This document shows, one piece after another, positions 53,249-62,693 of a stretch of DNA of 64,000 bases. Under the pieces are notes generated by a model, which ran no database searches, was not told the DNA's origin, and saw nothing but the letters and a program-made list of their open reading frames with translations. The stretch is from DATFCK01 sp963728975 (GTDB taxonomy: Bacteria; Verrucomicrobiota; Verrucomicrobiia; Chthoniobacterales; UBA10450). The number at the start of each line of letters is the position of its first letter. The first letter of the stretch is position 1. A program made the position numbers and the translations under genes. The DNA lies in contig CAVSMF010000006.1 of the NCBI GenBank assembly GCA_963728975.1, positions 1 to 64,000 on the forward strand. Direction: 5' to 3'.

Positions 53249-56200
53249 TTATCCGGTTTTTTCCGGCTCTGAAATTATCAGCGCGGGCAGATCGGCTTGT
53301 TTGATCATCGCGCTTACCTTTGGAACCTGCTCCGATTTGAGTTGGGTCCACATTTTTAACTGTTCGTCCAGTTTCCCGCTCAGGAATTGAAAGATATCGA
53401 GCTGCGACCTGGTCGGTTCGTTATCTCCCGCCTCGATGATATGACTGAAAGCGTCAAACTGCTCGTTCAGCATGCTCGGGAAAGCCAGGTTCGCTTCCGA
53501 ACCTTTCATGTTCACCTGCATCAGCTGCTCTTCGACAGCCGACATTTTCCTGTCGAGATCGTCAGCCGCGGCCAGCGCGGCTTTCAGGCGCGGATCGTCG
53601 CCAAATTTGGAGTGCAGACTCTTGATCTGTGATTTGAGGTCGCGAATTTCATTGACCGCCTGGTGGAGCTGCGAGTTGCGTTCGTTGACTTGCATGGCCA
53701 GGGCAAACTGCTTTTGAAGCGCCGCTTCCCTACCTTTGGTGCGCGGGTCGATTGCAAGGTGCAAAGGCGAGGTTTGACTCTTGCCGCCGGCGGTTAGTTT
53801 CACCTGATAATCGCCGGGCAACGCGAGGGGGCCTTTAGGACCGTTGCCGGAATAAAACGCGCCCGGAATCTGAATAGGATCGTTGTACCGTAAATCCCAG
53901 GCAAACCGGTTCATGCCCGCGTTGGCCGGGATGGTTTTTGGCCGCTCCACCCGGTCGGGCCATTCCGGGGGCTGTTCACCCTCCTTTTTTTCCTTGCTCG
54001 ACAAATGCCGGACCAGTTTTCCGCTGCTGTCCAAAATATCGAGTGTCACTTCGTCTTTGGGCGCGGTTTTGAAGTAGTAGTCGATAATGGCCCCGGGCGG
54101 CGGGTTATCGCCCACGGGCTGGCGCCGGTCGACTTCTTCCGGATAATGCAATCGGAGCGCGGTTTGAGGCTGATAAAGAATCATGTCCGCCCTGGTCGAT
54201 TGGGGAGTGACCTGTCGGAGCGGGGTCAGATCGTCGAGCACCCAGAACGATCGTCCATGAGTGGCGACTACCAGATCGTCGTCCTTGACCACCAGGTCAT
54301 GAATGGGAGATGGCGGCAGGTTCAATTGAAGCGGTTGCCAGTGTGCGCCGGAGTCGAAGGAAACGAACGCGCCCAATTCGGTTCCGGCATAGAGCAGCCC
54401 TTTGTCTTTCGGATCCTCGCGAACGGCGTGGACGTAGGCGCCGGCCGGGATTCCATTCGTAATCGACGACCAGGTCTTGCCCAGGTCGTTAGTCTTAAAA
54501 ATATACGGTTTAAAATCGTCCAGCTTATGCCGATCGACCGCCACGTAGGCGGTATTCGCGTTCGACGGCGAGGCCTCGATCAGATCCACCGTGCTCCATT
54601 CCGGCATTTTGGGGGTAACTTTCGACCAGGTTTTTCCATCGTCAGTGCTGACCTGGACCAATCCGTCGTCGGTCCCGGCCCAAAGCGTGCCCTGTTTCAC
54701 CGGCGATTCGGTTAGGGCAAAAATAGTGTCGTAATACTCGACGGATGTAATGTCGTTGGTGATTGGGCCGCCGCTCGGTTGCTGTTTGCTCTTGTCGTTT
54801 CGAGTCAGGTCCGGGCTGATCCGGGTCCAGCTATGTCCATGATCGCTCGATTTGAATACGCATTCCGCCGCGGTGTAGAGCACATCCGGGTTGTGGGGCG
54901 AAAGCAGCAAAGGCGAGACCCATTGGAAACGATGTCGAAGATCCGCCGCGCCATGTCCGGAATTATCCAGCGGCACCGGGCTGATGTCTTCTATCTCCTG
55001 CTTGCTCTTGTCATAGCGCACCGCGTACCCCTCGCTGTTGGAATAGATGATGTGCCAATCGCGCGGGTCCGGCACGACAAAGCCGCACTCCCCATCACCG
55101 GCGTCGAACCAGTCGGCCCGGCCGATCGCGCCCCAATCGGTCCGGCTGGCGATGCCGATGTTGCTGTTGTCCTGTTGCGCCCCGTAAATGTGATACGGAA
55201 AAGCGTTATCGACCGCGACGTGATAAAATTGGGCGGTCGGCTGGTTTTCCTGGGTCGTCCAGGTTTTGCCGCCGTCGGTGGAAACGCTGGCTCCTCCATC
55301 ATTGGCGTTACCGATCCGATCGGGGTTGGTCGGATCGATCCATAATCCATGGTGATCGCCATGGCGAGCTGGCAATAGGGTAAATGTCTTGCCGCCGTCA
55401 ACCGACCGGAATGCGCCGGTATTTAGAACGTAAACAGTGTCGGCCGCCTTCGGATCCGCGTAGATTTTACTGAAGTACCAGGCCCGTTGCCGGAAACGGC
55501 CGTCCTCGTTAATGCGGCTCCAATGTTGCCCGCCGTCGTCCGAGCGGTAGATGCCGCCTTCTTTTGCTTCGATAATTGCGTAAACACGATTGGAATCGGC
55601 TCCGGAAACAGACACGCCGATTCGGCCGAGAAGGCCGCCGGGTAAACCGTTCCCCTCCAAATGCTGCCAGGTAACGCCGTTGTCCTCGGAGCGGTAAAGT
55701 CCGCTGCCGGGGCCGCCGCTCGAGAAAAACCATGGCTGCCGGCGCGCCTGCCACAGAGCCGCAAAAACAATGTTCGGATTGTGGGGATCAAACACCACAT
55801 CGATGCCGCCGGTGTTTTCATCCTTGCCTAGAACTTTCGCCCAGGTTTTGCCGCCGTCAGTCGTCCGAAAAATTCCCCGCTCCTGGTTAGGTCCGAAAGC
55901 GTGTCCGAGGGCCGCAACCAAAACGACATTGGCGTCCCGCGGATCGACAATCAACGCGCCAATTTGGTGCGTATCTCGCAATCCGACGTTTTTCCAGTTC
56001 TTGCCGGCGTCGATTGATTTATAAACGCCGGTTCCATAAGTCGTGTTCCCGCGAATTGCCGCTTCGCCCGTCCCGGCATAGACCACGTTATGGTCTGAAG
56101 GCGCCACCGCAATGGCGCCGATCGACGAGATGTCCGCTTTATCGAAGAGCGGCTTCCAATTGGCGCCTCCGTCGGTTGTTTTCCAGACTCCTCCCGCGAC

Positions 56201-56443
56201 CGACCCAAAATAGTAAGTGTCCGGTTCGCCGACGACTCCCTCGATGGCAAGGGCGCGGCCGCCCCGGAACGGCCCGATCTGTCGCCATTTCATTCCCTTG
56301 AAGAGGTTTTGCTCGATCGCCGGGGCAGGGCTCGCCGCCGGCTTTGGCGATGGAGCACCAATAATGTTTTGAACGGAAAGCGTTAACCCGAGCGGGACCA
56401 GGGCGACTGACGAGAGGCAGAGACGCAGGAGACGAAGAATCAT
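53249..56443 (-). CDS. Secreted BNR/sortilin-like repeat protein
   Basis: A 1064-residue exported protein. The signal peptide begins at ATG 56441-56443 (MILRLLRLCLSSVALVPLGLTL); an open frame continues upstream to 57031 but is antisense to the FTR1 gene. At least ten BNR/sortilin-type beta-propeller repeats are visible (GVWKTTDGGANW, GVYKSIDAGKNW, GIFRTTDGGKTW, GLYRSEDNGVTW, GIYRSDDGGQHW, ASVSTDGGKTW, CVFKSSDHGHSW, VQVSTDDGKTW, YIFKTNDLGKTW). A C-terminal region (about residues 800-1060) has an immunoglobulin-like start (VTLDILDSSGKLVRHL) and coiled-coil helices. Often annotated as glycosyl hydrolase, but no catalytic site is evident. Confidence 0.9.
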   Translation of the reverse strand: MILRLLRLCLSSVALVPLGLTLSVQNIIGAPSPKPAASPAPAIEQNLFKGMKWRQIGPFRGGRALAIEGVVGEPDTYYFGSVAGGVWKTTDGGANWKPLFDKADISSIGAIAVAPSDHNVVYAGTGEAAIRGNTTYGTGVYKSIDAGKNWKNVGLRDTHQIGALIVDPRDANVVLVAALGHAFGPNQERGIFRTTDGGKTWAKVLGKDENTGGIDVVFDPHNPNIVFAALWQARRQPWFFSSGGPGSGLYRSEDNGVTWQHLEGNGLPGGLLGRIGVSVSGADSNRVYAIIEAKEGGIYRSDDGGQHWSRINEDGRFRQRAWYFSKIYADPKAADTVYVLNTGAFRSVDGGKTFTLLPARHGDHHGLWIDPTNPDRIGNANDGGASVSTDGGKTWTTQENQPTAQFYHVAVDNAFPYHIYGAQQDNSNIGIASRTDWGAIGRADWFDAGDGECGFVVPDPRDWHIIYSNSEGYAVRYDKSKQEIEDISPVPLDNSGHGAADLRHRFQWVSPLLLSPHNPDVLYTAAECVFKSSDHGHSWTRISPDLTRNDKSKQQPSGGPITNDITSVEYYDTIFALTESPVKQGTLWAGTDDGLVQVSTDDGKTWSKVTPKMPEWSTVDLIEASPSNANTAYVAVDRHKLDDFKPYIFKTNDLGKTWSSITNGIPAGAYVHAVREDPKDKGLLYAGTELGAFVSFDSGAHWQPLQLNLPPSPIHDLVVKDDDLVVATHGRSFWVLDDLTPLRQVTPQSTRADMILYQPQTALRLHYPEEVDRRQPVGDNPPPGAIIDYYFKTAPKDEVTLDILDSSGKLVRHLSSKEKKEGEQPPEWPDRVERPKTIPANAGMNRFAWDLRYNDPIQIPGAFYSGNGPKGPLALPGDYQVKLTAGGKSQTSPLHLAIDPRTKGREAALQKQFALAMQVNERNSQLHQAVNEIRDLKSQIKSLHSKFGDDPRLKAALAAADDLDRKMSAVEEQLMQVNMKGSEANLAFPSMLNEQFDAFSHIIEAGDNEPTRSQLDIFQFLSGKLDEQLKMWTQLKSEQVPKVSAMIKQADLPALIISEPEKTG

Positions 56444-56543
56444 CCGGTAAAGTGGGAATTTTGCCGGATGCTTCAACAACAATGTTGACGCGCAGTCCGG
56501 GGCCGCTCCCACAGGCGATCGCCGGATTGAGAAGATGACCGGG

Positions 56544-57578
56544 TTACGGGACGGTTTCGAGTTCCTGGGCCACTGGGACGTGCCGTTCGGGTTGCGGTTT
56601 TTCGGCCAGCAATTCCCCGCGCCAACGCCGCGCTCCGTAGTAGGAACCGACGACCAAGACAGCAGCGATTGCTTGCGCGAGAATCGTCTCATAGGTCGGA
56701 AAAACAGCGAACCACAGTCCGGCCCAGTCCGGAACGATGCCGGCCAGCGCCGGAATCTCGGTCCGTGAAATCCAGTGGGCCAGCTGCATTTCCTGCGCTT
56801 GCTCGCCGACCATGACAAGAAGAACGACACCGAGCAAAATGCCGGTGGTGATGAGCATTTTTCGATACGGGAGCCTTTGTTGCAGAACGAAAGTGAGGAC
56901 CGCGACCATGCCGGAGAGGAGGATGCCGAGAAGCGCACCTTTGAGAACGACACTGCCGCCAAAGCGCAGATTGTAACTCTGGAGAAAGAGCACGACCTCA
57001 AATCCTTCCCGGTAAAGGGAGGTAAATCCAAGCAACACCAGCCCCCACCACAATCGCGTGTGCGAAGTCGCGTCCCCGTCTGCGTTGCTAATCAACGATT
57101 TGCGCCGGCGATTATGAGCGCGAATCCAGCCGCCCCAATAAATCTTGTGAAAAAACCAATTCATGATTACGAGCAACACGACCACGGCCAAAAGTCCGGT
57201 GGCGGCTTGTAAATCGAGCGCGGACATATTTTCGCTCAGCGCGCCAACCGTGCGGACGGCAACGATCCAGGTAAGCAATGTTGCACCGAGGGCGACCCCG
57301 GCTCCGGCGGCGACAGGGCGCCGATGCATTTGTTTGGGCCCGGTCATGCTGGCGGTGATGGCAGCCAGAACCAGGATACATTCCAAGCCCTCGCGAAATA
57401 CAAGGACGCCGATGTCGAGAAAAGCGACGGTCGAACTTGTGTTGGGCCGGGTTGGATCCGGGGATCCATGGACGGCGAAACCCTGCCAGACAATGATCGC
57501 CAGGACCACTACCGCCGAGGCAAACAGGACGAGTTTGAAGACTGTGCGTCCGGCGGATGATTGAGGCCTGGGCTTCAT
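56544..57578 (-). CDS. FTR1-family iron permease
   Basis: A 344-residue membrane protein with seven or so helices and two REGLE-type iron motifs: GVLVFREGLECILVLAAI and FTSLYREGFEVVLFLQSY. These R-E-G-x-E segments are the hallmark of FTR1/EfeU high-affinity ferric/ferrous permeases. Normally about 280-290 residues; this one has a short extra N-terminal helix and a longer tail. No EfeO/EfeB partner is visible nearby. Confidence 0.92.
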   Translation of the reverse strand: MKPRPQSSAGRTVFKLVLFASAVVVLAIIVWQGFAVHGSPDPTRPNTSSTVAFLDIGVLVFREGLECILVLAAITASMTGPKQMHRRPVAAGAGVALGATLLTWIVAVRTVGALSENMSALDLQAATGLLAVVVLLVIMNWFFHKIYWGGWIRAHNRRRKSLISNADGDATSHTRLWWGLVLLGFTSLYREGFEVVLFLQSYNLRFGGSVVLKGALLGILLSGMVAVLTFVLQQRLPYRKMLITTGILLGVVLLVMVGEQAQEMQLAHWISRTEIPALAGIVPDWAGLWFAVFPTYETILAQAIAAVLVVGSYYGARRWRGELLAEKPQPERHVPVAQELETVP

Positions 57579-57737
57579 AAGTTTAGCGAAGAACGTTGCC
57601 GTTACTCACCGAAGGTTACCATATGCCCAAAAGCGCTGCTGCCGGTCGGTTGCGTTTTTTTAGCGGCGTCTTGCGCGAAAATAGCTCCTAACCGGGCGGT
57701 GTGTTGTGATTTGCCCTGTAACGCGTAATTTCTCCCT

Positions 57738-58211
57738 GTGCGACGTCTCCCTGGATTTACCCTCATCGAAATGGTTCTGGCGATCTTTATCCTGATGCTG
57801 CTGCTTCTGGTGGCGGTGCCCAGCCTGACCGGTGTCTTGGCCGACCGTCGTCTCCGGCGATCGCTTGATAGCTTTAATAAGCTGGTGAATCAGGCGCACG
57901 AACATAGCATTATCGACCACCGCTCTTATCTGATTGTCGTAACCGAAAAATCGATCGAAGTGCGTCCGGAGGTTATGACAAAAGAGGATGACCCGGACCC
58001 GGTGGCTGAGCTTCCGCTGGATCGGGGGGATTCCCTCCGTTTGAGCTTGCCGGCGGCCCTAATGAAAGATCCGCCTCCGGAATGGGTTTTCTGGCCGTCG
58101 GGCGCGTGTGAGCCGGCCACGGTCGAGTTTCATAACCGCAGCGGTTTTTGGGCGGCAAATTATTCCCCGCTTACAGCCCGGCCGGAGGTGTTTAAGTATG
58201 CGCCGAAGTGA
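57738..58211 (+). CDS. gspH: Type II secretion pseudopilin GspH-like
   Basis: A 157-residue minor pseudopilin. Prepilin signal RRLPGFTLIEMVLAIFILMLLLLVAVPSL: G before the cleavage site, F at +1, E at +5. The globular domain is short. First gene of a plus-strand cluster gspH-I-J-K-L-M. Starts at GTG 57738. It overlaps gspI by 14 bases. Confidence 0.85.
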   Translation: MRRLPGFTLIEMVLAIFILMLLLLVAVPSLTGVLADRRLRRSLDSFNKLVNQAHEHSIIDHRSYLIVVTEKSIEVRPEVMTKEDDPDPVAELPLDRGDSLRLSLPAALMKDPPPEWVFWPSGACEPATVEFHNRSGFWAANYSPLTARPEVFKYAPK

Positions 58212-58689
58212 ACCAAACGGGCGAAGCCATGGTTTGTTGCGGGGTTGGAGTAATGTCCATTTCCCATTACTCGATCACTCCGCTTCTCCGTTCCTCCAAA
58301 GCCGCCGCCTTCGCGCCTTTGCCCTCTACGAGGTTCTGCTCGGCGTGACGGTGTTTGTGATTGGAGTGCTGGCGCTTGGTTATGCCGTGCAGAATTGTTT
58401 AAATGCCAGCGCCCTGAGCGCTGAAGATGGAAGGGTCCGGGAAATCCTGGCAAACCGAATGGCGGAGATCCAGGCCACACCCGGTATTCCGGACGCGGTC
58501 AAAGAATCGAAAATCGACACTGGCTACGGAACGGTGCTGCTGATTCAGAAAACCGTGCCGGCGCAATTGACCGAGGAAGACGGAATCGAGCTTAACGGAG
58601 TGAATCTGGTCTCTTTGCGGGTGGAATGGGCGCGCGGCGGCACACCCCAATCCGAGAGCATTCAATTTTATGTGTACCGTGCAGGCTAA
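58198..58689 (+). CDS. gspI: Type II secretion pseudopilin GspI-like
   Basis: A 163-residue minor pseudopilin with an unusually long N-terminal leader (about 37 residues) before the methylation motif RAFALYEVLLGVTVFVIGVLALG (F at +1, E at +5; Ala replaces Gly before the cleavage site). The remainder has the GspI-type order: MAEIQATPGIPDAVKESKID, LVSLRVEWARGG...ESIQFYVYR. Start ATG 58198 overlaps the gspH stop. Confidence 0.82.
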   Translation: MRRSEPNGRSHGLLRGWSNVHFPLLDHSASPFLQSRRLRAFALYEVLLGVTVFVIGVLALGYAVQNCLNASALSAEDGRVREILANRMAEIQATPGIPDAVKESKIDTGYGTVLLIQKTVPAQLTEEDGIELNGVNLVSLRVEWARGGTPQSESIQFYVYRAG

Positions 58690-59299
58690 GAAACAGGACC
58701 GACCCGGATTCACGCTGCTCGAAGTGACCATGGCGGTGGCCATTCTGGCTTTGATGTCATTGGCCATCTATCGGTTTGTTCAATCGAATATCCTGGCTTT
58801 GCGCATTTCCAGCGAGGCCGCCTTGGCCGACGACCGGTACGAAGCGCTCCGGGCGCTTTTGAGCAGCCAGTTGGAAAGCTTGCCCGGCGGTTCCGGCGCC
58901 CTGACCGGCGAACCGTTCAAGCTTAACGACCGGTCCCGGGACGAATTGAAGTGGACGAGCAGCGGCGGCCCCGGTCTGCTTACCCGTTATGCCGCGGGCG
59001 ACTACACAGCGACCCTCCGGCTCCAGCCCGAGGACAAAAATAGCGATCGACTTGATCTGGGTTTGCTCCGAAAACCGAAGAAAGACCATTCGTTTACCGA
59101 CGCGCACGAAAGTTGGGTGCCGCTGATCCAGGACGTCCACAGTTTGCAAATCCGCTACTTCGATCCGCGGGTAAATGTCTGGTTATCGCGCTGGACCGAC
59201 ACGGTCACCCTGCCGCGCCTGGTCAAAATCGTGATCGAGCGCAACGACAACGCCATTCCGTGGGAGGCGATCATTCCTCTGGGCCGGACCCCATTGTGA
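58670..59299 (+). CDS. gspJ: Type II secretion pseudopilin GspJ-like
   Basis: A 209-residue minor pseudopilin. The leader ends in RPGFTLLEVTMAVAILALMSLAIY (G at -1, F at +1, E at +5), with RFVQSNILAL in the helix. The globular part ends PRLVKIVIERNDNAIPWEAIIPLGR, typical for GspJ. It overlaps gspI by 20 bases and gspK by 4. Confidence 0.85.
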   Translation: MCTVQAKKQDRPGFTLLEVTMAVAILALMSLAIYRFVQSNILALRISSEAALADDRYEALRALLSSQLESLPGGSGALTGEPFKLNDRSRDELKWTSSGGPGLLTRYAAGDYTATLRLQPEDKNSDRLDLGLLRKPKKDHSFTDAHESWVPLIQDVHSLQIRYFDPRVNVWLSRWTDTVTLPRLVKIVIERNDNAIPWEAIIPLGRTPL

Positions 59300-60207
59300 A
59301 AAAGCCGAATCTTCCAAAGAATTCGCGAGGCGGCGCCCTGATACTTTCGCTTTGGGCCCTGTTTCTTCTCAGTGCCATGGTGATTTCCTGGGCGCTCGAA
59401 ATCGACAGCCGGTTGGCAGTTGCGGGCGAGGCAAATCGGGTCCTGGAGGCGGAAGCGATGGCCTGTTCGGGATCGGAAGTTGCCTTGCATCCCGCTATCA
59501 AGCCGGACTCGCCGAACCTGGTCGGTCAGATCGGCGATCGCGGAACTTACGAGACGCATATTACCGGGGAAGGCGGCCGCCTGAACTTGAACTGGCTTTT
59601 GGCGGGCGAAGATCCGGTCCGGCTGGAAATACTTCGGAAATATCTCGAGAACAAAGACATCGATCTTAATGAACGCGATCACATGATCGATTGTCTTCTG
59701 GACTGGGTTGATCCCAATAATTTGGTGCGGCTCAACGGCGCGGAGGAGAGCGAAAATTACCATCCGCCCAACAGACTGCTTGTTCGATTGGACGAACTCA
59801 AAAAAGTGAAAGGTTGGCAGGCATTCACGGCTGAGCCGGATTGGGATGAAGAGCTCACCCTTAACAGCGCCGGGCCGGTCGATGTGATGTGGGCGTCCCG
59901 GGACGTTTTGCTTTCCTTGCCCGGGATGACCGAGAACATCGTCGACGCATTCCTCCAGATCCGCCGGGGTCCGGATGGAGTCGATGGAACAGCCGATGAT
60001 GCTCAAATGAAAAGTATGGAGGAAGTGCGATCGGCCATGGGGCTTTCCCCGGAACAGTTTCAACAAATAGCCAGCCTGGTTTCGTTCCGGGACCAGGTTT
60101 ATCGCATTGTCAGCGTTGGCCGATCGGGAGATGCCGAACGGACCGTTCAGATGGTGGTGCGGAAAATCGGCAACCGGCCGCAATTAATTAACTGGAAGGA
60201 GCTTTGA
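59296..60207 (+). CDS. gspK: Type II secretion protein GspK-like
   Basis: A 303-residue pseudopilus tip protein. Start at GTG 59296 (VKKPNLPKNSRGGALILSLWALFLLSAMVISWALEID region), so the hydrophobic segment follows a GGALILSLW motif. Like other GspK proteins it lacks the +5 Glu. The body has NLNWLLAGEDPVRLEILRKY, LLDWVDPNNLVRLNGAE and a helix-hairpin-helix-like LLSLPGMTENIVDAFLQIRRGPDG. Translationally coupled to gspJ (GTGA). Confidence 0.85.
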   Translation: MKKPNLPKNSRGGALILSLWALFLLSAMVISWALEIDSRLAVAGEANRVLEAEAMACSGSEVALHPAIKPDSPNLVGQIGDRGTYETHITGEGGRLNLNWLLAGEDPVRLEILRKYLENKDIDLNERDHMIDCLLDWVDPNNLVRLNGAEESENYHPPNRLLVRLDELKKVKGWQAFTAEPDWDEELTLNSAGPVDVMWASRDVLLSLPGMTENIVDAFLQIRRGPDGVDGTADDAQMKSMEEVRSAMGLSPEQFQQIASLVSFRDQVYRIVSVGRSGDAERTVQMVVRKIGNRPQLINWKEL

Positions 60208-60208
60208 T

Positions 60209-61444
60209 ATCGACCCGGCACCGACATCGGTATTCATAGTCCCCGCCCCGCACGGCTGGAACCTGCTGCGCTCCGCCGACCGGAATGGTACCTGGGATGT
60301 GCGTAATCTTCACGATCTGAGTGAAGCGGTGCCATTGCTCCGGGCCGAGGACGATGTCGTGCTTGGACTTCCCATCGCCGATGTCGTCACCCAGCGATTC
60401 CGCCTGCCCAGCATCGATCCGGCAGAATTTCCGGAAATGGTCCGGATCCAAATCGAAAAAGCAGTCCCGTTCTCGGCGGACGAGCTCACCACCGATTTCG
60501 AGGTCATCGAGCAAAACGAAACCGAAAGTGTGGTGGCTGCTGTCGCGGTCAGAAATCAGCGGCTGGCGGAAATTGCCGCTCCTTTGCTGGACCGGGGTTA
60601 TATTCCGCGGCAAGTCACCGTCTATGCGTCTCAACGCGGCAGTACCCACGCCCCGGAAGGGTGCGCTCTTCTCATCTATCCGGAAGGCGAAGCGCTCGTC
60701 TCGGCCGTGACCGAAAACGGAAAAGTGAGTTTGACCCGGACGCTCGAAGGCATCGCGCCGCAGCAATTGCAGAGCGACCTTCCCCAATTGACTTTGAGCG
60801 CGGAGTTGCAGGGCATTCCCGGATCATTTCCCAACATTCTCCTGGACGAAACCTGTTATGAGTTGCGCGATACCGTCCAGGGAATTTTGACCAGCCGCCC
60901 GGAACTCTTTGGAATCGAAACTCCGCCGGCCTCGGTCAAGTTGAACCTGCTTCCGGAGAGCTGGCGCCAGCGCCGCGCCCAACTGGTCCGGCGAGGGCAA
61001 TGGCGGCAGCGCCTGATCTGGGTGGCGGGCGCCTATGCTGCTTTCTGCCTGCTGCTGCTGATCTATCTCGGTTATTTGCATTTTAGGATCGGCCGGCTGG
61101 ATCGGCTGATAGCGCGGGATGCGCCCAAGACCGAGTTCGTTCGTCTGGCCGATGCCAACTGGAAATCGCTGGCCCCCGCCATCGACTCCCGATACTACCC
61201 GGTGGAAATCCTCAGGCAGCTCTTCCAGAGCCTCCCTTCCCCGGATGTTCACATAACGACCTATAATCAGTCGGCCCGCCAGATTTCCGTCGACGGCGAA
61301 GCCACTACGGCCAAGCTTGCCTATGATTTTGCTGAAAAGGTAAAGAAAAATCCGGGTCTGCGGATTTTTCAGTTCACCATGGCCGACCCCCGGATCCTGC
61401 CCAATGGCCACGCTCAATTTCGTCTGGAGGGTAGACCACGATGA
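60209..61444 (+). CDS. gspL: GspL/PilM-PilN-like secretion protein with unclear start
   Basis: About 380-411 residues. The cytoplasmic part resembles PilM/GspL (LRAEDDVVLGLPIADVVTQRFRLPSIDPAEFPEMVRIQIEKAVPF), then one transmembrane helix (IWVAGAYAAFCLLLLIYLGYL) and a PilN-like periplasmic domain. The first standard start is GTG 60299, but coding-like sequence continues in frame back to 60209 (IDPAPTSVFIVPAPHGWNLL). An AAGGAG ribosome site at 60196-60201 lies seven bases before ATC 60209, so the gene may start there or a base may be missing. The end overlaps gspM by four bases. Confidence 0.8.
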   Translation: MDPAPTSVFIVPAPHGWNLLRSADRNGTWDVRNLHDLSEAVPLLRAEDDVVLGLPIADVVTQRFRLPSIDPAEFPEMVRIQIEKAVPFSADELTTDFEVIEQNETESVVAAVAVRNQRLAEIAAPLLDRGYIPRQVTVYASQRGSTHAPEGCALLIYPEGEALVSAVTENGKVSLTRTLEGIAPQQLQSDLPQLTLSAELQGIPGSFPNILLDETCYELRDTVQGILTSRPELFGIETPPASVKLNLLPESWRQRRAQLVRRGQWRQRLIWVAGAYAAFCLLLLIYLGYLHFRIGRLDRLIARDAPKTEFVRLADANWKSLAPAIDSRYYPVEILRQLFQSLPSPDVHITTYNQSARQISVDGEATTAKLAYDFAEKVKKNPGLRIFQFTMADPRILPNGHAQFRLEGRPR

Positions 61445-61998
61445 TTTCTCAATGGTATGACAGGATGCATCGGCGCGAACGCACCCTTTTGCTGGTGGTG
61501 GGAGGCGTGGTCCTGCTCCTGATCAACGTGATGATTTGGAACTGGCTTTTCGGCGCTGTCGGCCGGGCCCGGTCCGACCTCGCTACGCGCCAGAGCATGC
61601 GCAAGGAACAGGAAATCTTCGTCAGCGAACGCGGCCTCTGGGAACAACGGCAGAAATGGCTTCAGCAACATCAGCCCGTGTTCAATGGCGCCGGCGAAGC
61701 CTCCACTCTCCTGGAACAACAGCTCAGGCCGGTCGCGGCCAAGTACAATATCCTGCTGGAAAATCCTCAGATCGGTTCCGGGGAAAACACTCCGAGCCAC
61801 CAGACGGTCTGGGCCTCCGTCGAAACCAAGAGCGACTGGAAATCGCTGGTTCATTTTCTTTACGACGTGCAGCAGCCGGAGTTGTTTGTTGTATTCGAAA
61901 GCGCCAGTCTCGCGGTGGATAGCGGCGATCCAACTAAAATGCATGGCAAATTCAAAATCGCCCGCTGGTTTGCTCCGCCGCAGCGTTCAAAAGGATAA
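61441..61998 (+). CDS. gspM: GspM/PilO-like inner-membrane protein
   Basis: A 185-residue bitopic membrane protein: basic cytoplasmic start (SQWYDRMHRRERTLLLVVGG), one helix (LLLVVGGVVLLLINVMIWNW), a charged coiled-coil (RSMRKEQEIFVSERGLWEQRQKWLQQH region) and a ferredoxin-like end. Position after gspL and topology fit GspM. Overlaps gspL by four bases. Sequence similarity is weak, as is usual for GspM. Confidence 0.78.
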   Translation: MISQWYDRMHRRERTLLLVVGGVVLLLINVMIWNWLFGAVGRARSDLATRQSMRKEQEIFVSERGLWEQRQKWLQQHQPVFNGAGEASTLLEQQLRPVAAKYNILLENPQIGSGENTPSHQTVWASVETKSDWKSLVHFLYDVQQPELFVVFESASLAVDSGDPTKMHGKFKIARWFAPPQRSKG

Positions 61999-62000
61999 CT

Positions 62001-62675
62001 ATGAAATTACCGGCTGTTTTCCTAACGATCTTCGCCCTGTTCATCGCCATTGCTGGCCGGGGCGCTGAAGTCATCCCGAAGCGTGCCGATTTTGGGCAAT
62101 ATCAAGCCATGCTGGAGCATTCGCCTTTCGCGGTTGCAACTGCGGCGGCTTTGCCCGCGGCAACTCCGAATTTTGCCAAGGACCTCTACATTGCCAATGC
62201 GGCGCGATCTTCGGAAGGCGATCTCCTGACCTTGGGCAACCTGGCCGATAGAAACTTCAAGGAATACCTCACGACGAAAGGTCCGAACGAACATGGCTAT
62301 GCTATCGCCAGTATTGATTGGTCGGACAGGATCGGCGGAACCAAGGCGACAATCAGTAAGGACGGCCAATTTGCGACGATTGGTTTCAATCAGGCGCTGG
62401 TTTCGTCGCCTATTCCGGCCGCGGCAACCCAGCCCCCGTCGGCTTTTCGTCCTCCGACAACCTATCGCCCTCAAGGGAATGCCCCTGCGACAACCTATCG
62501 CCCTCCAAGGAACGTCCCCGCTGCAACCCCAATTACCCGGCCGGTGATTCCAAGTTTGCCCACCCCGCGCCCCCACATCCGCGGTATCATACCGCGCAAT
62601 CCGAACATGTCCGCCGCGGCCACCCCGATGATTGTTCCGAAGCCGCCCGAGCCGGCCGATGAAGAAGACGAGTAG
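62001..62675 (+). CDS. Exported accessory protein of the secretion cluster (GspC/GspN-like position)
   Basis: A 224-residue protein with signal peptide (KLPAVFLTIFALFIAIAGRGA) and a small folded region (DLYIANAARSSEGDLLTLGNLADRNFKEYL...ATISKDGQFATIGF) followed by a Pro-rich tail with a repeated TTYRP unit (PTTYRPQGN, TTYRPPRN). It starts two bases after the gspM stop, so it belongs to the cluster. The position would suit GspC or PilP, but no confident family match is seen. Confidence 0.75.
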   Translation: MKLPAVFLTIFALFIAIAGRGAEVIPKRADFGQYQAMLEHSPFAVATAAALPAATPNFAKDLYIANAARSSEGDLLTLGNLADRNFKEYLTTKGPNEHGYAIASIDWSDRIGGTKATISKDGQFATIGFNQALVSSPIPAAATQPPSAFRPPTTYRPQGNAPATTYRPPRNVPAATPITRPVIPSLPTPRPHIRGIIPRNPNMSAAATPMIVPKPPEPADEEDE

Positions 62676-62693
62676 GGAAGCTGCCGGTTCCAG

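Noticed and set aside
56444..57031. N-terminal extension of the BNR protein
   Set aside because: It lies antisense to codons of the certain FTR1 gene and precedes a clear signal peptide at 56443.
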